This document shows, piece by piece, positions 16,617 to 26,403 of a stretch of DNA of 64,000 nucleotides. Source of the stretch: an uncultured Lachnospiraceae bacterium (GTDB lineage: Bacteria > Bacillota > Clostridia > Lachnospirales > Lachnospiraceae); NCBI GenBank assembly GCA_934385475.1, contig CAKRPS010000001.1, forward strand, positions 1 to 64,000, given 5' to 3'. Both the position numbers and the translations under genes were made by a program. Every line of letters starts with the position of its first letter. Position 1 is the stretch's first letter. The notes under the pieces are model-generated. The model was not told where the DNA came from, made no database searches, and saw only the letters and a program-made list of their open reading frames with translations.

Positions 16617-18317
16617 TCTTCTCTTTCTTTTCCTTCTGCGTTTTTTCTTTTTGCGCTTTTTCTTCTGCGGCACCTCTGCTTCAGCCCGCAGAAGATGCAG
16701 CCTTTCCGCATACCGCACCAGCATGGTGCCCTTCGGGAAGGCGCGGAGCTCTGTCTCACTTACTCCTCCTATTTTGAGAAGTACAACAAAATAAACCACA
16801 GCTCCCACCGCTATGACGATCAGCAGAACCACCCGGTTTACCGGAAACAACAGATAAATACCCTTATAAGCACCATATGCGACAGCTCCCATCACCAACG
16901 CGGCAAATCCCGGTTTGATGAAAATTCTCATATAATCCATATGGTAGTCCAGGTGCTTTGCAACCGACGCCTGATTTAAAATACACATCACAAGCGAATA
17001 AATGATATTCGCCGCTGCCAGCGCATACGTGTCCATATCGGTAAAGAGTAACAGTGCCACAAGTCCGGCCACCTGTACCGCAAGAGCAATTACCGCATGG
17101 ATCACAGGACTGTTTACTTTTCCAATTCCCTGCAGTATCGCATTGGTCAGGGTAGAGAGTCCATACAGCACTACTGTCACCGCCAGGGCCGCAAGCAGAC
17201 CGGATGCCATATCGAGCGATTCCTTCTGCGGGAAAATAAACTGCATGATCGGTTTCGCAAGAACTGCCATCCCCACCATGGCCGGTATGGAGATCAGCAT
17301 GGTCATATGGATTGCCTTTGTTATCTGCTCTCTGGTCTTTCCGTATTCTTTTCTGGCAAAGGTTGTCGACACCGTCGGAATCGTCGCGGAAGACATTGCT
17401 GAGGCGATCGCAATCGGAATATTGACCACCGAAACCGCCTGGGTTGCAAAAATACCGTACTGATTTCCATATGTGATGACATCCACCAGCTTATAATCCA
17501 TCACATGATAGTAGATACTCATATTGACAACTGTAGAGCAGTTATAGATAAACGTGCTCAGAATAAAGGGGGTAACGATCGTAAAAATAACCTTTACAAT
17601 ATCCCGATAGCTCTCCAGATGCTCAGAGCGGTCATGTTTTATTCTCTTCCGGATAATCCCTCTGTTAATTCCATACATCCACAGCATGAACAGCAGTCCC
17701 GTAAGCACTCCTGCCCCTGTACCGAGCGCACTGCCCGCCGATCCGTAGATCGCCTGCGTTGTCGTATCTGCATCCGCCACAGCCCGGATCAGCAGATAGG
17801 CTGCCAGAATACTGACCGCCGCATTCATGATCTGTTCCAGCACCTGCGAGATCGAGGTGTGCACCATCGATCTGTGGGCCTGAAAATATCCCCGGAAAAC
17901 ACCGAGAAATCCGGAGAAAAAAATGGTCGGCGAAAGAACCCGAAGGGCCGTGACCGCATTCGGGTTTTTGCTTACAAAATAGGGAGCACCTACAAATGTT
18001 ATGATGGATGCAGCCCCGCCGACAATCAATACATAGAAAACAGCACACTGGAATACCCTCTGCGCATTCCGGTATTCCCGAAACGCCAGTCTCTGCGCAA
18101 TAACCTTAGAGATCGCAGACGGAATACTATAAGAGGATATCAGCAGTATGATGGTGTACATATTGATAGCCGCCGTATAATAATTGTTGCCCTCTAATCC
18201 GAGAATACTGAGAAGAGGGCTACGATAAATCAGACTGATCACCTTGACAAGCATTCCTGCCGCTGCCAGGATCCCAGCCTGAACTACAAAACTGTTTTTG
18301 CGTTTTTGTTCACTCAT
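16611..18317 (-). CDS. SpoVB/MurJ-like polysaccharide flippase
   Basis: A 568-residue MOP-superfamily membrane protein with about 14 helices. It begins NSFVVQAGILAAAGMLVKVISLIYRSPL, typical of the SpoVB/YtgP group of oligosaccharide-lipid flippases. The C-terminus is strikingly basic (runs of K and R over the last 20 residues). It has a housekeeping-type promoter (18367-18395), which favours a vegetative lipid-linked precursor flippase over a strictly sporulation role. It lies next to the cellulose operon in the same direction but with its own promoter. Confidence 0.85.
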   Translation of the reverse strand: MSEQKRKNSFVVQAGILAAAGMLVKVISLIYRSPLLSILGLEGNNYYTAAINMYTIILLISSYSIPSAISKVIAQRLAFREYRNAQRVFQCAVFYVLIVGGAASIITFVGAPYFVSKNPNAVTALRVLSPTIFFSGFLGVFRGYFQAHRSMVHTSISQVLEQIMNAAVSILAAYLLIRAVADADTTTQAIYGSAGSALGTGAGVLTGLLFMLWMYGINRGIIRKRIKHDRSEHLESYRDIVKVIFTIVTPFILSTFIYNCSTVVNMSIYYHVMDYKLVDVITYGNQYGIFATQAVSVVNIPIAIASAMSSATIPTVSTTFARKEYGKTREQITKAIHMTMLISIPAMVGMAVLAKPIMQFIFPQKESLDMASGLLAALAVTVVLYGLSTLTNAILQGIGKVNSPVIHAVIALAVQVAGLVALLLFTDMDTYALAAANIIYSLVMCILNQASVAKHLDYHMDYMRIFIKPGFAALVMGAVAYGAYKGIYLLFPVNRVVLLIVIAVGAVVYFVVLLKIGGVSETELRAFPKGTMLVRYAERLHLLRAEAEVPQKKKRKKKKRRRKRKRRL

Positions 18318-18366
18318 ACTGTTTATCCAATCAGCCAGACACCATTCATTTACCTAATTTCACCTT

Positions 18367-18395
18367 ATTATACGTTATGCCGGACTTTTGTTCAA
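18367..18395 (-). promoter_or_regulatory. Promoter of the flippase gene
   Basis: TTGAAC (18390-18395), 17 bases, TATAAT (18367-18372). The start would be near 18360, about 43 bases before ATG 18317. Confidence 0.75.
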
Positions 18396-18413
18396 GCACA
18401 AGCTTCCACACTT

Positions 18414-19508
18414 TTATTGTTGTACCAGCGCCTGTACAATTTCCGGAAATACCCATTCCTTCGTATTCCGGTCAAGCAGCCTGAAGTCGCCGCAGTCCCA
18501 CCAGATATATGCCATGCGGTTCTGTCTGGAAAGTTCTGCGTAATATGCCGCCCACGCAGTGCGCTCTTTGGTATTTCCTCTGTCAATACATCCAAATTCC
18601 GTCAGAATAACCGGAATATTCTTCTGACAAAAGGTCTCTCCGATCGCCTTGAAATTCTCCGCGATCTCTGCTCTTGTCACACCAGCCGCATCATCCCATG
18701 TGCTCACACCCTGCTCCTTCTGGCAGAATAAATAAGGATCATACATATGAATTGACACGATCGTTCTCCGGTCCATTCCGGTCAGAGCCTCCATAGCCTC
18801 TTTCTCATAAGAAGAACCATACGGGCAGATGAGAACATATCTTTCGGCATTGTTTCCGCCACTTTCCCTGACTGTCTCAAGAAAGATCCTGTTTAACCGG
18901 TTTACCATGTCACGCATCTGCGGCGTTCCGGCATTCCACTCATACTCGCTGTTCCTTAGCCTCGGCTCATTCATAGATTCAAAAAGAAGCCGCTCATCGT
19001 ACTGCGCAAAGCGGGTCGCGATCTGTTCCCAGAGAATCTGAAATCTCTGACAGATCTCCTCTTCCCGGGATGCCTCAAGATTCATCCATTCCTCATGATG
19101 CGTATCCAGAATCACATAGAGTCCCTGATTTAATGCCATGTCTACTACTTCCTGTACACGATCCATCCACTCTGTGGAAACCTGCCCATTCTCATCCATG
19201 TGATCCATCCACGTCACCGGAATTCTGACCGTCTTGAATCCACCCTTGGCGATTGCCGCAAAGGTACCCTCATCCGTTACCGGGTTCCCCCATGCGATCT
19301 CGAACTCCTGCACTCCTGCATCCGGCCAGTAATCACGCACTCCCTTGCTGTCAAGCGAATTTCCCAGATTGATTCCGGCACCCATTTTCTCTACAAAACG
19401 CATTGCCTCTTTTTCTCTCCACTGTTTTCTCATAGTGACCGTCACGAGTATAAGAATCCCGACACACGCCAGAACTATAATTTTCCAAACAGGTTTCTTC
19501 TTCATCAT
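18414..19508 (-). CDS. Membrane-anchored GH5 endoglucanase of the cellulose operon
   Basis: A 364-residue glycoside hydrolase family 5 enzyme. An N-terminal hydrophobic segment (9-25) anchors it outside the cell. The fold shows GAGINLGNSLD, IPVTW, LDTHHEEW, the acid/base Glu181 in MNEPRL and the nucleophile Glu304 in ILTEFGC. Cellulose operons usually encode an endoglucanase that trims or releases the nascent glucan (BcsZ in Proteobacteria, CcsZ in Clostridioides difficile). It is the last gene, 19 bases after the synthase, so that role is likely here. Confidence 0.9.
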   Translation of the reverse strand: MMKKKPVWKIIVLACVGILILVTVTMRKQWREKEAMRFVEKMGAGINLGNSLDSKGVRDYWPDAGVQEFEIAWGNPVTDEGTFAAIAKGGFKTVRIPVTWMDHMDENGQVSTEWMDRVQEVVDMALNQGLYVILDTHHEEWMNLEASREEEICQRFQILWEQIATRFAQYDERLLFESMNEPRLRNSEYEWNAGTPQMRDMVNRLNRIFLETVRESGGNNAERYVLICPYGSSYEKEAMEALTGMDRRTIVSIHMYDPYLFCQKEQGVSTWDDAAGVTRAEIAENFKAIGETFCQKNIPVILTEFGCIDRGNTKERTAWAAYYAELSRQNRMAYIWWDCGDFRLLDRNTKEWVFPEIVQALVQQ

Positions 19509-19527
19509 TTTCTCTCATTGCCGGATA

Positions 19528-21885
19528 TTATTTGGTTTTCAGAAGATCCATCTCATTAAATTCCTTCACCTTGGATTTCTGTTGCCTGTTTTCCTCCTGT
19601 CTGCGACTGTTTTGTCCCAGATCCTTCTGCATCGTTTCCATAAGCCAATCTACCAGTTCGTTTCTTGTTTTCCTTTTCTCAACAATCTCCCGATAGTTGG
19701 CTACATTGTATAGGCGCAGGCCCTTTCGGATCTCTGTCTCAAACTGACAATCCAGAATAATATCCTCTTTGATCCGCAGCCGGAACTTCTCCGGTGCATT
19801 TTCCTCCTTCACTGTAATGCAGATATAGTTAAAATCATTGACCCAGATATCTGCTCCGCCATCTGCAACCGGAAGTGCCTCTCCGATATAGACGCGCGGA
19901 TAATTTCGTTTTTGATAAAAAGGTGGTGTGACACGCTTTTTCAGATTCAGCTTCAGATCCTCAAAGCTGCCGCTGTCCCTCTTGATCTCCATCGGAACGG
20001 TGGGGATTCTATCGTATAAAATACCGAGCAGATCGTCATAGGACCCATTCATCTCCGTGATCTTCAGGGAGAAATTCCAAGCATCACCTCTCTGGGCAAC
20101 ATGTACCACGGTTCCAAAAAGATCCACATGGTAGTCCTCCGTGTCCATCAGCACCTCAACATTCGTATCCTTTTCAAAGAAGTACGGTTTGCGCAGCCGT
20201 ACTGCGAGGCCTTCCTCCGAGGCATCCCATGTCACACCCTCATACTCCTCATCCTGGTATTTTACCCTGCAGGGCGTCTGTACCATCACGCGCTCTGTCT
20301 TGCGATAAGGGATACGACCATCCACAAAGAAGAGTGACATCACCAACAAAAACAGATTATATACTAACCAGAACAAAACTACAATAGGTCCAAAAGAGCC
20401 GCTGTCCAGCATGATCATGATACATCTCACAATGCCGATCAGAGAAAGCACAATAAGAATCAGAAAAGGAACCGTATAAATAAAATTTCTTCCCTTTTCA
20501 TTCTGCACACCATCCTTCTTTGTTACCTTAAACTTCTTCATGCTGATGCCGACCGATTCAAATAATACCGGCAATAGCATAAACGGAAAAATAACAGTCT
20601 CATAGATGCTGGTCCATTTCGTGGAACGGATATTCTTACTGAGCATCCGCAGACTGATATTACTGCTGATAAACATCGGCAGCCAGAACAGCAATACCTG
20701 CGGCAGCGTACACTTGAATACCATAAAATTAAAGGTGGCATACATGATCGGAGACATAATATAGATCAATCTCTTCAAGGGTGCATACCAGTACCAGATA
20801 GAAGCCCAATAGTTCATCTTCTGTGCCACCGTAAGATCCGGCGATGTGAAAATGTGCATCTTACGCCCTGTCGCGATAACGCCCCTGGCCCATCTGATTC
20901 TCTGCTGAACAAGGCTCTTCAGATCCTGAGGGGACAGTCCGGACGCCAGCGTCTCACCAATTCCCAGACTGACAAACTGCTTTTTTTCCATCAGAATTCC
21001 CGTTGCAAAATCCTCCGTGATTGCTCCGGTGTAGAATCCTCCAATAGCCTGCAGTGCTTCTCGACTGATAACCGTATTGGAGCCTCCGTAAATTACGCTG
21101 TTGGTTCTGGTTCTCGCCACCTGAATATCCTTATAAAAATAATCCTGCTCATTCGGGATTCTCTGTTCAGAATACAGATTGAACTGAAATAAGTCAAGAT
21201 TATAAAAACTCTGAGGGGATTGCACAAAACCAATCTTCACCTGCTCCTCCTGTGGAAGCCCCTCATTTTTCATTTCGGCATCCACCAGATACGGAATGGT
21301 TCTAAGCAGGAAATTGCTCCGTGGTATCATATCCGCGTCAAAGGTCACCACATAAGGAGAGCTGGAATGTGCCAGCCCATTATTCAGATTGCCCGCCTTT
21401 GCCCCCTCATGATCCTCCCGGTCCAGATAATTGACCTGCATCCTCTGTGCCAGTGCTTTCATCTCTGCACGATGTCCATCATCGCATACATAGATATGCA
21501 CCTTCGCAGGGTCCGGATACTTCATTTTCTTACAGCCATGAATGGTCTTGTACAAAAGCTCCGTCGGCTCACTGTAGGTTGCAATAAAAACATCCACATC
21601 CGGGTATCTATCCTCCGGGATATTCTCCGGAAACGGATAATTCTCCACCGTGTACATATTGACATAGTGGACAAAAGCCTCGACCATACCGAGAACCTCC
21701 ACGCCCAGAAGCGCCATACCCGTTACAATGGAAACAATTCCATATTCAAATGGTATGGTAAAGAAAAAACGCCACGCCAGATATACCACCGTAAAGAACA
21801 TATTTAATAACAACCATAGCTTTCCCTTCCAGTCATGAAAAAAAGACTTTAAAAATATCCCTAATCCGATTTTTTTCTCCTTCAT
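19528..21885 (-). CDS. Cellulose synthase catalytic subunit with PilZ domain
   Basis: A 785-residue family 2 glycosyltransferase. The GT motifs are DDG (135-137), DAD (183-185), TED (290-292) and QRIRW (328-332), with membrane helices before (about 22-70) and after the domain (360-520). The PilZ domain starts at R528-x3-R532 and holds D554-x-S556-x2-G559, both c-di-GMP-binding motifs being intact. Thus synthesis of a beta-1,4-glucan from UDP-glucose activated by c-di-GMP is expected. The C-terminal 130 residues are a soluble extension. The operon lacks a recognisable BcsB, as in the clostridial Ccs type. Confidence 0.92.
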   Translation of the reverse strand: MKEKKIGLGIFLKSFFHDWKGKLWLLLNMFFTVVYLAWRFFFTIPFEYGIVSIVTGMALLGVEVLGMVEAFVHYVNMYTVENYPFPENIPEDRYPDVDVFIATYSEPTELLYKTIHGCKKMKYPDPAKVHIYVCDDGHRAEMKALAQRMQVNYLDREDHEGAKAGNLNNGLAHSSSPYVVTFDADMIPRSNFLLRTIPYLVDAEMKNEGLPQEEQVKIGFVQSPQSFYNLDLFQFNLYSEQRIPNEQDYFYKDIQVARTRTNSVIYGGSNTVISREALQAIGGFYTGAITEDFATGILMEKKQFVSLGIGETLASGLSPQDLKSLVQQRIRWARGVIATGRKMHIFTSPDLTVAQKMNYWASIWYWYAPLKRLIYIMSPIMYATFNFMVFKCTLPQVLLFWLPMFISSNISLRMLSKNIRSTKWTSIYETVIFPFMLLPVLFESVGISMKKFKVTKKDGVQNEKGRNFIYTVPFLILIVLSLIGIVRCIMIMLDSGSFGPIVVLFWLVYNLFLLVMSLFFVDGRIPYRKTERVMVQTPCRVKYQDEEYEGVTWDASEEGLAVRLRKPYFFEKDTNVEVLMDTEDYHVDLFGTVVHVAQRGDAWNFSLKITEMNGSYDDLLGILYDRIPTVPMEIKRDSGSFEDLKLNLKKRVTPPFYQKRNYPRVYIGEALPVADGGADIWVNDFNYICITVKEENAPEKFRLRIKEDIILDCQFETEIRKGLRLYNVANYREIVEKRKTRNELVDWLMETMQKDLGQNSRRQEENRQQKSKVKEFNEMDLLKTK

Positions 21886-21912
21886 TTTATTTTCCCCTTC
21901 CCTTTTTACTCT

Positions 21913-23133
21913 CTATCCTTCTTCCTTAAAATAATTAAAAGCATCATTGTTGATATTATATGGATAGACTTCTATGACAATATAATCAAATTGATTATTT
22001 CTTACATAGCTTTCTATATCAACCTGATCAGAGGTTTCCAGTGACCATATCGCGTCCATCTCTGAAAACATAGGTGCTACAAATGTCATTATCGGTGAAA
22101 AATAAGAATCCCGTATTGCGAACATACTTGGTCCATCCTGATTATCCAGATTTACAATATGTTCATAAGTCCGCAATTCATCCAAATATAAAGCATATTG
22201 AGAGGAAGAATAAATATCCCCGCCTTTTAGCAATGCTTCTCTCGTAATAAGTACCTCACTGATATCACCATCACACTCTCTTAAATTCCCGTTTTCTTCC
22301 AGACATTGCCTGGAAAAACGCATCCGGTATTTAGGCCAGTATGCAGTAAAATCATCCATTCCGACGAAATTGCCCCCTGTCTTTCTTCCCATAGAGCCGC
22401 ACATTCCCCGGTGATACGTCACCTTTTCAAAGTTATCCGGATTAAGCCAATAATCATCCGGATCCAGATTTTCTCCATAAAACTCATCTATGGAACGGAT
22501 CAGTACTTTAGCCGCCTCAAACGCCGCCGGAGCTGTCCAGTGATGATCCGTCTTAAAAAAAGCCTCCTCGTAGGTAATGTCCTCATTCGGAATAAACTTG
22601 CGACAGTCTATAGTATTGATATCCAATCGATTCAGATAAAACAAAAGTTCATCTACTCTGCTGTTAGGATTGTTAACCGGCAGTCCCGTTGCAAACTCTG
22701 TCTCTCCCTCCACATATTTGCCTGCCGTCACCATAAATATTACTTTTGTTCCATAAGGCTTCACATAGTCCTGTAAACGTTTCACTCTTTGAGCATATTC
22801 AAACATCTGCGGATCTTCTTCCCGAAAAAAAGAAGCATAATGCAAAAAACCTTTTTTGTCCTTGATATCTGTAAAATTATTAAATTCATCCTTCCCAAGC
22901 AATACCTGCATGTAAGAATATAATTCAATAAAACTCATCCGCTCATACATTGAATTTACGATGGTACTGTCTAATTCCGTAATGATATGCCTGACCGGTT
23001 CTTTTTCCTTAATTTCATCCTCTACAAACACCGTCCATTCTTCTATGCCTTGATAACAGTTTATTCCCGAATAAATAAAGAGCGCCGCCAAAAACACTAT
23101 GCAGAATATTCTCTTTTTCAGAATATAGTTCAT
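21913..23133 (-). CDS. AlgJ/AlgX-like SGNH protein (polysaccharide O-acetylation)
   Basis: A 406-residue protein with an N-terminal membrane segment (9-26) and an outside SGNH-like domain. It carries the DHHW motif (D196-W199 in KTDHHWT) typical of the AlgJ/AlgX/DHHW family, and a Ser-containing AIRDSYFSP segment near 340. In alginate and Wss cellulose systems such proteins transfer acetyl groups to the polymer after an MBOAT protein exports them. It is 14 bases downstream of the MBOAT gene, which supports that pairing. Confidence 0.85.
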   Translation of the reverse strand: MNYILKKRIFCIVFLAALFIYSGINCYQGIEEWTVFVEDEIKEKEPVRHIITELDSTIVNSMYERMSFIELYSYMQVLLGKDEFNNFTDIKDKKGFLHYASFFREEDPQMFEYAQRVKRLQDYVKPYGTKVIFMVTAGKYVEGETEFATGLPVNNPNSRVDELLFYLNRLDINTIDCRKFIPNEDITYEEAFFKTDHHWTAPAAFEAAKVLIRSIDEFYGENLDPDDYWLNPDNFEKVTYHRGMCGSMGRKTGGNFVGMDDFTAYWPKYRMRFSRQCLEENGNLRECDGDISEVLITREALLKGGDIYSSSQYALYLDELRTYEHIVNLDNQDGPSMFAIRDSYFSPIMTFVAPMFSEMDAIWSLETSDQVDIESYVRNNQFDYIVIEVYPYNINNDAFNYFKEEG

Positions 23134-23147
23134 ATGCGTTCCCTCCT

Positions 23148-24578
23148 CTAAAAATTAAAGTAAATAAAGGGATTGTAGGTTCCGCTGGCCAGGTAGGATA
23201 CAGATACCAGAAACAGAAGCAGCATCCCCACCGGATACAGTACCGTGCAGACCCTGTTGAGAAATGATTTCTGTTCCCGGTACATCATTTCATTCATCTT
23301 TCTGGCAAATGGCATTGAAAACAGGATTCCCAAAAATAAAAATACTCCATTCTCCCGAAGCAGCATCACAGCAGTGTCACTGTAAAACCCATTGTTGTTC
23401 AATCCATACATATTCATAAAAAATCGTCCCGCCTGATACAGATCGTCTGCCCGAAATACTACCCACAACATATTCACGATCATCAGCGTATAGAAGTGTT
23501 TGAGAAAATTACTTTTCATTTTCTTCGGATATTCAAAAAAACGTTCTGCCAGCTGAAAAACGAAATACATCAGTCCCCAGAAAATAAACGTCCAGTTTGC
23601 ACCATGCCAGATACCCGTCAAAAGCCACACCACAAACATGTTCCGCACCATAAAATCCTGGTTTTTGACCCGGCTTCCACCCAGTGGAAAATAAACATAT
23701 TCCCGGAACCAGTCCGTCAGGGATATATGCCAGCGTTTCCAGAAATCCGAAATCGATGTTGCTATGTACGAATAATTGAAATTTTCAGGGAATTTAAAAC
23801 CAAAGCAGAGACCAAGTCCAATCGCCATATCGGAATACGCCGAAAAATCATAGTAGATCTGTAAGGAATACGCAATACTTCCAAGCCACGCAAGCATAGC
23901 AGGAATTGCCATTCTCTCCGTACCGATCGCTGACCACTGAAATACATTATCTGCAATTCCCGCAAAACAGTTTGCCAGGAGCACCTTCTTTCCAAGCCCC
24001 ATCACGAAACGGCTGATTCCAATCGCCAGCATGTCAAAAGTCGTTTTTCGGTTACGGATCTGCTCCGAGACCACATTGTACTGGATAATCGGTCCGGCAA
24101 TAAGCTGAGGGAAAAAGGCAATGTAAAGTCCCACATAAAAGGGGTTCTCAGCCTTAACCGTTCCCCGGTACACATCCACCACATAGGACATCGCCTGAAA
24201 GGTAAAAAAGGAAATACCGACTGGAAGTGCCAATTCTACCGGTTTCACACCAAAGGCTTCCGTATTCATGGTTTTCATCACAAAACCCAGATATTTAAAG
24301 ATAAACAACGACAGGATATTGGACACAATAGAAAAGATCAGCAATCCCTTTTTCACCTTCTGGTTTGTCTGCTTCTCTAACACCAGTGCAGTCGCCGAAT
24401 TAACCACAATTGAAGCGATCATCAGAAATACATAAACCGGCTCTCCCCATGCATAGAAAATAAGGCTTGCAATCAAAAGCAGCACATTTTGAATAAAACG
24501 TGAAAAAGAAAAACAGTAATATAATAGAAAGACTATTGGAAAAAAAACAAACAGAAAAACGACACTTGAAAATAACAT
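23148..24578 (-). CDS. MBOAT O-acyltransferase (AlgI-like)
   Basis: A 476-residue integral membrane acyltransferase with many helices. It shows FFPQLIAGPIIQY, NFNYSYIATSISDFWKRWHISL with His284, and TGIWHGANWTFIFWG with His325, the signature residues of the AlgI/PatA/DltB group. Its likely job is to pass acetyl groups across the membrane to the AlgJ-like partner for cellulose acetylation, as in Wss and Ccs loci. GAGGGG precedes the ATG. Confidence 0.9.
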   Translation of the reverse strand: MLFSSVVFLFVFFPIVFLLYYCFSFSRFIQNVLLLIASLIFYAWGEPVYVFLMIASIVVNSATALVLEKQTNQKVKKGLLIFSIVSNILSLFIFKYLGFVMKTMNTEAFGVKPVELALPVGISFFTFQAMSYVVDVYRGTVKAENPFYVGLYIAFFPQLIAGPIIQYNVVSEQIRNRKTTFDMLAIGISRFVMGLGKKVLLANCFAGIADNVFQWSAIGTERMAIPAMLAWLGSIAYSLQIYYDFSAYSDMAIGLGLCFGFKFPENFNYSYIATSISDFWKRWHISLTDWFREYVYFPLGGSRVKNQDFMVRNMFVVWLLTGIWHGANWTFIFWGLMYFVFQLAERFFEYPKKMKSNFLKHFYTLMIVNMLWVVFRADDLYQAGRFFMNMYGLNNNGFYSDTAVMLLRENGVFLFLGILFSMPFARKMNEMMYREQKSFLNRVCTVLYPVGMLLLFLVSVSYLASGTYNPFIYFNF

Positions 24579-24592
24579 CCCCTGATTCCCCT

Positions 24593-24745
24593 CTACTTGT
24601 GTCTGTTACAAAAATAGTAGATAATAAAAAAAACAATCAACAATACTGCCGTAGCGCGGATGGAATATATTACTATTGGTGTATTCCATGTTTCCAGAAA
24701 ATACGTTTTGGGCATTACTGCATCACTTGGCACTATTGTGCTCAT
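24593..24745 (-). CDS. 50-residue single-span membrane protein in the cellulose operon
   Basis: A short ORF at ATG 24745 with AAGGAG about 9 bases upstream and a stop at 24593. The product begins MSTIVPSDAVMPKTYFLETW and then has one hydrophobic helix, ATAVLLIVFFIIYYF, ending CNRHK. It fits exactly between the CotH gene (25 bases) and the MBOAT gene (14 bases), which argues that it is real. I recognise no family. A small subunit of the MBOAT/synthase complex is a reasonable guess. Confidence 0.65.
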   Translation of the reverse strand: MSTIVPSDAVMPKTYFLETWNTPIVIYSIRATAVLLIVFFIIYYFCNRHK

Positions 24746-24770
24746 AATAGCTCACTCCTTTTTCAAGCTT

Positions 24771-26387
24771 CTACCCTTTGCGCAAAAGCATAACTGCCGG
24801 TACAAAAAACAAAATCATCACCAAGCATAAAAATAATTCTCTTCGATTTCCCAATGATGAATCAAAACACGTTGTTCGCTCCAATACTCTCAGTTCTGGT
24901 CCGATAAATTTACCATGCTTATGCAGATATACCTTAATGTTATAGATTTCCTGATCATAGTTATCATTAAATCGATCTATGACCATGCCATCTCTCTCAT
25001 AGCTTTGGAGTATATAATTATGCCAGTTTTCACCGCTACCGTCCTCATAATCTGCAGCCCAGCGGTACCATTCTCTCTGTCTTGCACTGTTAATATAGGC
25101 AACCGTCTCATTGATCACAGCATTAATGTGTTCCTCATTCAATGTTCCATTTCGAAGCTTTGCATATCTTTCCTCCAGCTTCTTGACAAAACGGATGTCC
25201 AACGTCAGTCTGTCAAAAAAAGCTCTCTCCTGAAAGGCCAGTTTTTCCGGATCCATCTCCTCCACGGAATAATTGTTCATGGCCTGATCAAAATCCCAGA
25301 CCGGTCCGATCTTCAATCGTTCTCCGGAATTTTTGTACATATAAGTGGAATGCAGACCCGCGTCGTAATTTCCGAAAAATTCATTGAACAGGAAATAATC
25401 TGCAAAGGAATCTACATCAATATACCTGTCATAATTTTTGAAAACGCTCTCATCCTCCGAATACAGTACCCTTTCAATTCTGGAAAAATCCTCTTCAATA
25501 TATTTTTTAGCCTTGTCCGTCAGCTTGCCAGCCGTAGGATATTTGACTCCGATCCATTCCTCTGACAGCCCGTTCACACGTCTATAAGTATCCAGCATCG
25601 GGTCAAATGCCGTATACCGATCTCGCCTTACAATATAGCTTGTGTAGGCATTTTTCTGCTTATATTCATCGATCGCAATCCGGTTCTTATCCCTGCCGAT
25701 ACTCTCCATCATCAGACACAATCCCTGATAGATCAATTCGTCGTTCTTTTCAAAGATCACCTCACAGAACTGGCTGTCCGGTGTCATCTCATCTATTTCC
25801 GATGCAAGCCGGTATGCCAGATAATTGCGGATCATGCTTTTATCTGCCATACTTCCATTCAGGATCCAGCTATGATTTTCCCCCATACCGAGCACATCCA
25901 GATCATTGTCCGTACCATCCTCCTTGACAAATTTCATCAGGAATTGTTCCTTATCAAAATTATAGGAGGTGTGTCCTCTTTTCTTGATACGGATATTGCT
26001 CTCCAGAACCGGCTCATCGGAAATGCTGTTGTCAAAATTTCCACCATCAATGATCCGGATTTTCCCATCAATATAGGGATCAATCGTATCATCCACTGTT
26101 TCTGACGAATTTTTAAAGTCTTTATAATCTGCAAACTCCCCATCCACCGTCACAATAACGATCGGCATGTTGCTGTGGAACCCCTCAAGCACGTGAAATT
26201 CATCATCCAGATACAGGAGAGGATCCTCCGTCGATGTGTCAGCCGGCAACGCAAAATAGGTACTCTTGTTCACTTCCTTATCACTATTATTCAGAATACC
26301 TCGAAGCGCGCAAAGTCCAGCCATCAACAACATACTCAGAAAACAGCAGCCCAGGAGAACTGTTTTTTTCCTTGTTTGCGACATCAC
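24771..26387 (-). CDS. CotH kinase family membrane protein
   Basis: A 538-residue protein with N-terminal (9-28) and C-terminal (about 518-534) membrane segments, and the CotH domain between them. Features are RIKKRGHTSYNFDKEQFLMK, NGSMADKSMIRNYLAYRLA and the metal-site motif GPVWDFDQAMNN near 340. CotH of Bacillus phosphorylates spore coat proteins, but CotH-like proteins also occur with cellulosome and exopolysaccharide loci. The neighbouring DUF4956 and VTC genes are frequent companions in many bacteria. The target here is unknown. Confidence 0.85.
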   Translation of the reverse strand: MMSQTRKKTVLLGCCFLSMLLMAGLCALRGILNNSDKEVNKSTYFALPADTSTEDPLLYLDDEFHVLEGFHSNMPIVIVTVDGEFADYKDFKNSSETVDDTIDPYIDGKIRIIDGGNFDNSISDEPVLESNIRIKKRGHTSYNFDKEQFLMKFVKEDGTDNDLDVLGMGENHSWILNGSMADKSMIRNYLAYRLASEIDEMTPDSQFCEVIFEKNDELIYQGLCLMMESIGRDKNRIAIDEYKQKNAYTSYIVRRDRYTAFDPMLDTYRRVNGLSEEWIGVKYPTAGKLTDKAKKYIEEDFSRIERVLYSEDESVFKNYDRYIDVDSFADYFLFNEFFGNYDAGLHSTYMYKNSGERLKIGPVWDFDQAMNNYSVEEMDPEKLAFQERAFFDRLTLDIRFVKKLEERYAKLRNGTLNEEHINAVINETVAYINSARQREWYRWAADYEDGSGENWHNYILQSYERDGMVIDRFNDNYDQEIYNIKVYLHKHGKFIGPELRVLERTTCFDSSLGNRRELFLCLVMILFFVPAVMLLRKG

Positions 26388-26403
26388 AAGTTATATCCCC
26401 CTA

